A stretch of 64,000 nt of DNA, from positions 355,618,943-355,682,942 of the forward strand of contig OW240913.1 of the NCBI GenBank assembly GCA_933207985.1. The letters are read 5' to 3'. Shown here in pieces: positions 56,880 to 64,000 of this stretch (its first letter is position 1; each line of letters starts with the position of its first letter). The DNA is from Pelobates cultripes. Taxonomy: Eukaryota; Chordata; Amphibia; Anura; Pelobatidae. The notes under the pieces are model-generated. The model was given only the letters and a program-made list of their open reading frames with translations. It did not search any database and was not told the DNA's origin. The translations under genes were made by a program, and so were the position numbers.

Positions 56880-57957
56880 CCCCCGACACACATTGACCCA
56901 TGTAGACACACAGTAACCCATACTGACACAATAATACAGAGTCATGCAGACACACACTGACCCATGTAGACACACACACACATTGACTCTTGTAGACACA
57001 CAGTGACCCATACAGACACACACTGACCCATGCAGACACATTAATACAGAGTCATGCAGACACACACTGACCCATGCACACTGACCTATATACATACACT
57101 CACACTGACATATGCAAACACACTCACAGTGACTCATGCAGACACATTCATTGACCCATGTAGACACACACTGTCCCTTGCAGACACACATTGACCCATG
57201 CTGACACATTCAGACTGACTTATGCAGACACACTCACAGTGACCCATGCAAACATACTCACACTGATCCATGGAGACACACATTGACACATGCAGTCACA
57301 CTCACAATAACTCATGGAGACTCACTCACACTGATCCATGCAGACACACTGACACCGACCCATGCAGACAAACATTTACCCATGTAGACACGCACACTGA
57401 CAAATGCAGAAACAAACGCAATGACCCATGCAGACACACATGGACCCATGCAGACAGATACTGACTCATGCAGACACACCGACACTGAGGCATGCAGACA
57501 GACACTGACCTATGCAAACACACATTGACCCATACAGTCACACACACACACACACACACACACTGATCTTAGTGGACACAGGTAACTGGCCCCTGGGTTG
57601 GGCAAGCAGGCTGCTGCAGGCCTGGCAGGTCCCTTGCTGTGTAGGCTGGTGACTGGCACTAGTCCCTAGCTGGTCAGGGTAAAGTAGGGGAGGGCTGAAT
57701 TGCCTGCTCCCTTCTATACAGGCTGTCCTCTTTTGGACCCCTCTCCCTCCCTTACAAGCATGATGGAAGAGAAGGTTCCGTGGGGGTTATAACAAGGATG
57801 ATAAAGCAGTTCAGCAGCCCATCAGGAAAGAGAACAAGCATATCTGTAGTCTCTTTCTCATGAGGGCTGACCACTGCACACACTACCACAGTGCCCACTG
57901 ATTACGCTGCCCCTCTCATCCACAGTGGCCTTAATGGAAATCTAGCCCTGATTAATA
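56880..57957 (+). mobile_element. Composite repeat with CA-rich core, third copy type
   Basis: A CA-rich array (56885-57565) followed by about 390 bp of GC-richer sequence with CTGCAGGCCTGGCAGGTCCC, CTAGCTGGTCAGGG and TCTAGCCCTGATTAATATTA. The layout (array plus GC-rich block ending near a TTAA element) is like 24-25.5 kb, but direct sequence match is limited. Confidence 0.4.
56885..57565 (+). repeat. CA-rich minisatellite, ACACACTGACCCATGCAGAC type
   Basis: Units of about 20-35 bp built on CAGACACACACTGACCCATG, with ATTGACCCATGTAG and ACTCACACTGA variants. It ends in (AC)n at 57540-57561. Confidence 0.9.
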
Positions 57958-58022
57958 TTAAAGGACCACTGCATCCAGACCACTTCTCGAGATGAAATGG
58001 TCTTGGTGCCTCTAGTGTTACT
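57958..58022 (+). mobile_element. T2-like element left-end fragment
   Basis: TTAAAGGACCACTGCATCCA, GACCACTTCTCGAGATGAAA and TGGTCTTGGTGCCTC match the first 60 bp of family B-related elements. The remainder is absent. Confidence 0.6.
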
Positions 58023-58029
58023 GTAAGCT

Positions 58030-58230
58030 TGGCTTGTAATATATTTTATACAAAAACAATCTCACAACAAGTTTAACCTAATCTTGCCACCTATGTTACA
58101 TGGTAGAGGCTTTTTAAAAAATGTATAACCTGAGCTTGCAACTTATTTTATACAAAACCAAACCTCTCACAAAATTTTAACCAGCGATTGTAATCTGTTT
58201 TATATATTTATAGAAAGGGATCCTATCTCT
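58030..58230 (+). repeat. About 100-bp direct duplication
   Basis: GCTTGTAATATATTTTATAC, AAAAACAATCTCACAACAAG at 58033 recurs as GCTTGCAACTTATTTTATAC, AAAACCAAACCTCTCACAAA at 58134. A partial third (GCGATTGTAATCTGTTTTAT) is at about 58185. Confidence 0.65.
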
Positions 58231-60649
58231 GTATTAGCTTCAGTAAAGTAATTTCACAGCTGCTGCTATACCTTTCCCAAGCACCCCATCCAAAAAGAGA
58301 ATGACCCCTTGTATAATCAGCCAGTCTCTGTCTTTACCTATGGTGGCTATTTGGGTCAGCTCTGCTGAGGACTTCACTTTTCTTGAGGCTGAAAATGATA
58401 ATTCATTGTTCCTAGTTGATTTGCATATTGTGTAGAATAGTCACATAAGGCACTACAAGGTACTATGAGGTCAGATCATTTCCTCATAAAGGGCAATTTT
58501 AACACAACAAATATATAAAATAAATGCTTTTCAAAAAGCCCCTTATTTCTGAGTGGGCTATTATTATTTTTTACGTACGTTTTTCTTTCTCTATTTTTTT
58601 TATGGCACATACAGTTAACATTTCTTATACTGCTTCACAAAAACAATGCATGATCAATTTTTGGGGTCTGTTCGGTAAGCTGTTAGAATTCACAAGGGAT
58701 TTGCACATTTAGGCAAAAATAGTTAAACTTAAAATATCTGTGTTAACTCAGCTATTTTTCCAGCATTGTTTTTTTTAGCCAAAAAATTGCAGTACGTATT
58801 TTATATTCACTTGAGAATGTTCGTGTTTGGGCAAAAGATCATCCTGGAGCTCTCTAAGGAAAATAATGCATTGGTCTTAGTAAAAATGAGACAGTCCAGG
58901 CACAGAAAGGTACTGGAATCAGAGCTAACACATATAATGAAGGGTATGGGAGGTAAAGGGGACAGGGAGACTATTGCCTCTCCTTCCATGGGCCACTAGT
59001 ATAGAGAAGTTTTTAGCTCATAGCTCAGTACTAAATATATAATTTACTATGCTCACTTATTATTTTTGTATTCCATTTATTGCATTATTAGTATAAAACA
59101 TTTAATGCAATATTATGAATGGAAGTGGAGTGCGGTGTGTTTTGTGCTGTTTTGGTCTCAAATTGGGCTATTTGTTTGTAGTACCCCACCTTCCCCAATT
59201 TAGCCAGGCATCCACTGACAAAGAGGGTAGGGGCAGTGTATGTGGGTCAAGATAGCAACATAGTAATGTAAAGGACAAAATGACAACATATTGGATAAAT
59301 GAAAACGTATGGGGTAACATGGAGACGAATATAGCAACATAGAGGGAATGAAACTCTGAATTGCAAAACATGAAGGGTTGGAAAATGTCTTAATATCAGT
59401 TATTTTGGCCCAAATTTTACAGTTTGGTTTCTGTTCCCTGCTGTTAAGTAAATAACCCCTTACTTCTGCATTTTCATGAAATTAATTACACTTATATTAA
59501 TGCACGATATAATGGAGTCTCTCCCTTTTAATCTAACCATTGGCTTGCAATTCGGAGGCCACGCATCGATCATTTTTATTCTCTACTTGTCATGATTCTG
59601 TTATAAGAGCCACCTACTGTAATTGGCAATGAAGATGGCCTGCAGAAAGGCTTATTTCAGAAGGACTGTATTAGAATTACAAAATGCAGTCACATGGGGA
59701 AAATAATTTCAGTGATACAACAATGAATGTATTACATGCAAATTGGCATGTGTCCACACAAGGAAACGCTGTAAGTCACAGGTTGAAGGGCAGATTCTCA
59801 GGGTCATACAGACGGGAGTTCATATTGTACACTCATCTGATGATACTGAAGATTCTGAATTTGAGCTTTTGTTACTAAATACAATGTATAATGCAAGGCC
59901 GAGTTAAAACCTTTGCCGTCTCACTCTCTGCTTAATAATCTGTGGATTCCAAACCTTAGAGCTAAAATGTCTTATGATTATACATGTATTATATGCTCTT
60001 TACGTTTCCTTGCCTTACACCTTTTATTTCTCTCAGTAAACCAGAAAAATTAAGCAATGCAGGTGAACATTATTAGCCCCTTAGGTCTAGACTTAGCCCC
60101 TTATGTTCAGGCTTAGCCACTTACATACAGACAATGCTTAACACAATATATTGCAATAAACCCCTAAATACACCCTCCGTTATCATATTGTTTCTCATCC
60201 AGTGAAGCAACACATTTCTACTCTTGTCAGTTGCTCTGTTATGTAACTCCCCCCATCTCCTGCTTTCCCAAAGCCTGCATGGCTCAAACGTTCAGTGCTT
60301 TAGAATAGCAGCTTGAGGAGCAGGCATATATACAGATCACAATACCGTATGTAGTAAAGATGCCTTGTTTTAATTAGGCAACTGTATTTACTATATGTGG
60401 AAACAAGGCCTACGTGCAGAATTTTACGTTGTGCTGTCATGTCCAAGATATGTATTGATAATAATCTCAGCAGGTTCTCAGGAACAGCAATAATCAAAGT
60501 ATTTCACCATTTGTACTTATATTTTAGTTTCTACCTCCATATTTTCTAAAAATGATACTTGAATTATTGATACTTTAAATCATTTGCATCATTTGATAGC
60601 GTGTAAACTAAAAATATAAATCAGTGTCCCCAATACTAGAATTAATATA
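58231..60649. other. No recognised gene; unique-looking block at 59560-59880
   Basis: No exon found. The block at 59560-59880 lacks recognisable repeats and has balanced composition, with an octamer-like ATGCAAAT at 59737. It is a candidate for conserved non-coding sequence only. Confidence 0.35.
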
Positions 60650-61244
60650 TTAAAGGGACACTATAGTCACCAGACCAACTACAGCTTATTGAATTTGTTC
60701 TGGTGAGTAGAATCATTACCTTCAGGCTTTTTTGCTGTAAACACGGTCTTTTTAGAGAAAATGCAGTGTTTGCATTACAGCCTAGTGATAACTTTACTGG
60801 CCACTCCTCAGATGGCTGTTAGAGATCCTTCCTGGGTCATGGCTGCCTAAAATGCATCCAAACATTCAGTGTCTCCTCCCTCTGCATGCAGACACTGATC
60901 TTTCCTCATTGAGATTCATTGATTCAGTTCATATCTATGAGGAGATGCTGATTGGCCAGGGCTGTGTTTGATTTGTGCTGGCTCTGCCCTTGATCTGCCT
61001 CCTTGTCAGTCTCAGCCAATCCTATGGAAAAGCATTGTGATTGGATCAGGCTACCACTTCTGATGATGTCAGCAGGCAGGTCTAACGGAAACAGGGACAA
61101 AGTATGCAGCTGCAGACTTGAATACATGTAAGATTTTACTATATTTAGGGAGGCATGAGGGGACCAGGGTGGCTACATGGTGGTTTTAATCCTATAGGGT
61201 CAGGAATACATGATTTTGTTCCTGACCTTATAGTGTTCCTTTAA
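60650..61244 (+). mobile_element. T2-like TTAA element, family A, longest complete copy
   Basis: TTAAAGGGACACTATAGT at the left and CCTTATAGTGTTCCTTTAA at the right, TTAA at both ends. 595 bp. It serves as the reference for the interrupted copy at 4640. Includes GTAGAATCATTACC, CTCAGATGGCTGTTAGAG, TCAGCCAATCCTATGG and GACTTGAATACATG. Non-coding. Confidence 0.85.
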
Positions 61245-61952
61245 CACAAATATTGTAACTACAGATTATTTTTACCTTTTAAGTATCCCTGAACTAGTTA
61301 ATGCTAAAATACAGTTTTAACCTAATCCCCTTTGTCATCTGCACACGTATCTATTTTTGTTTCTATTTAAGAAATGCAGACATCTGTGAAAGGGTTAACA
61401 TCACATAAAATGTAAACGTCGATTTGTTGTTTATGGACGGCAATTGTGAATGTAATTTGCTAAAACGAATCAAGCAAATTGGAAGTCATCATGAAAAAAC
61501 AAGTTTTTAATTATTTGTTGAACCACTATTTTTAATTCAACATAATGATATTTTTGGGCTTTTTGAAACCAGTACAGATTTAAACATACGATAAAGGATG
61601 TCCCCCTTTCAGAGAGAACTATATGTTGCATTTAGGAACATATTCTGTGATATTTCCAAGTTAAAACCCTGCACAGAAGTAATTGTATATTGATGGCAAA
61701 CGCTGATCCATTTATTTTTTGTCAGGCCTTATTAAATCTTGCCTGTAGCCATGTGACGTTACTGAGGGTTTTGTTTTTTGTCTTTTAAAAAGTATTGACA
61801 AAACTGCAGTTTGCCTAGATTTCTTTCATGACGTGCTATGTGGTAAATTTACCAGCCTTTATTAAGTATGATAAGAAAAAAAAAAGGAAATTACTTCAAA
61901 TAAAAATTATCAAAACAAAGTATCATATTCTCACTGCTGAATGTTACTCTCT
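61245..61952. other. No recognised gene
   Basis: AT-rich. 61370-61560 looks unique with TTAATT/AATTA-type sites. No coding evidence. Confidence 0.4.
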
Positions 61953-62550
61953 TTTTTTTGTTTTTTTTTAAATTCTTTATTTTTGGCTCAGGTCAGAAAC
62001 CCAATAGTTTACAACATATAAGAGAAAGGTATTGCTTGCACGACAAAATTCACATATGACAGTGCTTAACAGATAGAGTGTCTAGCTTAGGGTGGAACTG
62101 GGCCGTGAACTGAGGGGAATTATTTTGGGTAGTGGGGAGAGAAGCCTAGAATGTCTGGGAGTGTGGCCATATAGTCGTGGGGTCCAGCGCAGATAAGGGC
62201 TTCTAGGCTGCGTGTGCAGGTGAGCGGAGTGTGGTCGTAGGCCATGGAAGGTTGTGCGGGGAGCGCTTTCGCTGCCGAGTGGGCACTTACTTGTTATGCT
62301 CCTGCTTAGTGGGGAGATATTCCCCTTAGGAGGGGGTTGAGAGTAACTTGGCAATGCAGTAAGCCTTAATGTGTGTGAACTAAAGCTATAAGGGGATAAA
62401 TGTCCCGGTTGCCCGGTGCGGCATGTTCATTTAGCCCGAGGGCTATTTGAAGGTGCAGGTTAGTCCTTTGATCATGCAGGTAGCGGTCTCTGTGGACGCT
62501 CTCTGTGACTGGGGCTTTAGCTGATCTTGGGAGACGGAACATCTCACTCA
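61953..62550 (-). mobile_element. Retroposon 3' end with A-rich tail
   Basis: On the minus strand the sequence ends TGACCTGAGCCAAAAATAAA then GAATTTAAAAAAAAAC and further A-runs at 61953-61970, i.e. an AATAAA-type signal followed by an A-rich tail, as in LINE or processed retroposon insertions. The frame at 62354-62082 is Pro/Ser-rich without a domain. The upstream side is cut by the TTAA element starting near 62552. Confidence 0.5.
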
Positions 62551-62551
62551 T

Positions 62552-63001
62552 AGAATCCTACAGTGCTCCCCTCGCATCCCCCCCTCCCGCGGTGCTGAAG
62601 TGGTTAAAACCCTAATCAGTCACTTACCTGATCCAGCACAGATGCCCCTCGGCGCTGGTTCAGGCTCCGTCCACACTCCTCCCCCGCAGACGTCAGCCAG
62701 CGGTGGAGATCTAATGCGCAGCAATGGCCGCGCTTGCATTAGGATTGAATAATGCTTTCCTATGGGGAATAATCTGATGCTGGAGGTCAGATACTGGACC
62801 AAAGGTTTGTTTCAAACCAGGAAGCCCTCTGGTGGCTGTCTGGTAGACAGCCAGTAGAGGTGGAGTTAACCCTGGATTATAATTATTGCACTTTCCCAAT
62901 AACTGCAATAATTACTATTGCAGGGTTAAAGGACATGGGACATTGCACCCAGACCACTTCAATGAGCTAAAGTTGTCTGGTTGCCTACAGTGTCCCATTA
63001 A
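62552..63001 (-). mobile_element. T2-like TTAA element, family B, inverted, one end truncated
   Basis: Right end CCTACAGTGTCCCATTAA. Internal GGCGCTGGTTCAGGCTCCGT, CCTCTGGTGGCTGTCTGGTA and a hairpin AATTATTGCA/TGCAATAATTA at 62880-62914 match the 22719-23277 copy in the same orientation. The other terminus is missing. Confidence 0.72.
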
Positions 63002-63134
63002 CAATGTATTTGTTATTCACTGACTTCAGGTGGAAGGGATTTTACACTCACTTTCCCCCCCACCATAACTCTGTTGGCTTGTGCTCCACAAGTAAAGCCA
63101 AGCCTTAATAGCAAGCCAGTAACCAACCTCATGC

Positions 63135-63196
63135 TGATGAGTTACATAGTTACATAGCTGAAAAGAGACTTGTGTCCATCAAGTTCAGCCTTCCTC
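63135..63196 (-). mobile_element. CR1-type LINE 3' tail
   Basis: On the plus strand GTTACATAGTTACATAGCTG, AAAAGAGACTTGTGTCCATC, AAGTTCAGCC: the inverted form of the GAACTTGATGGACACAAG...TATGTAACTATG CR1 terminus. Confidence 0.8.
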
Positions 63197-63494
63197 ACAT
63201 TTGTTAACATTAACAATGAAACAGCTGTCCTTGAGTAGTTCACTGGCTTTAAATCTCTTCCTGAGCTGTTTCAAAGTTGTTGTATACAGCAAACAGAAAC
63301 TCCAAGGAATCTATGTAAGTGTAATAAATGAGACAAAAAGATGGTTCTTTGCTCGACTAATTTACATATGTCCCCCCACAATCCATTGCAGTGGTAACAG
63401 CACTGTAAATGTGAGATTTCTGTGGGAAAGGTAAGTCTTATGACCTGACTGGTGTGTGCAGATCTGTGTCTAACAATGTATGTACTAACCATTG

Positions 63495-63645
63495 TTTTTA
63501 TTGTATGATGTGTGAATCACAGCCAGGGGAGGTGTGGCTAGGGCTACAAACAGAAACAATAGCGATTTAACTCCGAAATAGCAGAGAATTGAGCAATGAG
63601 ACTGCAGGGGTGTGATCTATACACCAAAAATGTTGTTTTAAATCA
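63495..63645 (+). mobile_element. Family C TTAA element, right-arm fragment
   Basis: GTGAATCACAGCCAGGGGAG, GTGTGGCTAGGGCTAC, GCAGAGAATTGAGCAATGAG and GATCTATACACCAAAA match 16215-16350 and 23370-23500. No TTAA end. Confidence 0.65.
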
Positions 63646-64000
63646 TCTCCTATGGCCTTCATTCTAAGAGACCTCTGAGGAGCTGAGACAGAATTGTTTC
63701 TTTTTAGCTTAGAGCTGTCCGATCTTGGTATTTCAACTCCTATTAGATTATATTTCACATTACAAGCCAAACACTTTACTATTCCTTGTCTGGAGAATGT
63801 CTAGCTTACAGAATTGTACTTTTACTATGGAATTCTTAAATCAATACATGTTTCTTTTCTTGACAGTCTACAGAAATCAAGTGAAACAAACTAAAACGTC
63901 TTTATATTTATTAATTCTGTTTTTTTTATGTGCAATTAAAACTTGCATCAGTTGTAAACGGGTTTTTTTTTCTATAATTAATAAAATAAGAGATGAATAA
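63646..64000. other. No recognised feature
   Basis: The frame open to the window end from 63725 is hydrophobic, with no identifiable domain. I do not call it a gene. Confidence 0.4.

Noticed and set aside
62082..62354. Pro/Ser-rich 90-codon minus-strand frame
   Set aside because: Located in the 3' part of a retroposon-like segment, with low complexity and no family match.
63725..64000. Open frame running to the right edge
   Set aside because: Hydrophobic but AT-driven composition, no domain and no start context. It cannot be judged without the next sequence.

Overview
The window is AT-rich, intron-poor-looking vertebrate DNA made mostly of old transposable elements and simple or tandem repeats. 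I recognise no host protein-coding exon, rRNA, tRNA or CRISPR array. The repeat repertoire points to a frog or toad. It includes an L1/Tx1-clade LINE, CR1- and L2-type LINE ends, and many TTAA-flanked elements with TTAAAGG termini that resemble the T2 MITE family described in Xenopus. It also has a piggyBac-like 80-bp palindrome and LINE tails carrying a CTGCGGAAT...TTGGC motif. I do not assign a species.

Layout. 1-3.87 kb: a 5'-complete but disabled L1/Tx1-type LINE on the minus strand, running off the left edge. 4.6-7.0 kb: a TTAA element that appears split by a GC-box cluster, a TG-rich array and a near-perfect 105-bp-arm palindrome. 8.6-10.1 kb: a 38/39-bp minisatellite. 10.7-12.1 kb: two LINE 3' tails and the piggyBac-like mini-element. 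16-17 kb and 22-23.5 kb: TTAA elements, nested in the second cluster. 18.8-20.4 kb: a long inverted repeat with a loop of about 1.2 kb. 24-25.5 kb and 29.5-30.1 kb: composite elements with CA-rich cores. 26.5-29.1 kb: several LINE 3' ends. 32.1-33.5 kb: a 1.4-kb foldback element. 34.5-35 kb: TCTA microsatellite and minisatellite. 36.7-37.3 kb: a LINE reverse-transcriptase C-terminus. 37.9-39.4 kb: a small TIR element, then a candidate solo LTR inside a foldback. 45.7-46.7 kb: a second copy of the small TIR element in which a 48-bp unit has expanded to 15 copies. 50.8-53.0 kb: a LINE 3' half interrupted by a solo LTR with a TATAT target duplication. 56.9-63.6 kb: another CA-rich composite element, TTAA elements, LINE tails and a retroposon end.

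No genes act together here; the relationships are those of insertion history. The best-supported points are: (i) the solo LTR at 51.0-52.2 kb, whose pre-insertion site is visible in a paralogous LINE tail at 10.78 kb; (ii) the expansion of a 48-bp minisatellite inside one copy of an element whose other copy, 8 kb away, has a single unit; (iii) nested TTAA elements at 22.1-23.5 kb; and (iv) an internal hairpin kept in diverged copies of one TTAA family. Several unannotated stretches could hold conserved non-coding elements, but this cannot be shown from one sequence.
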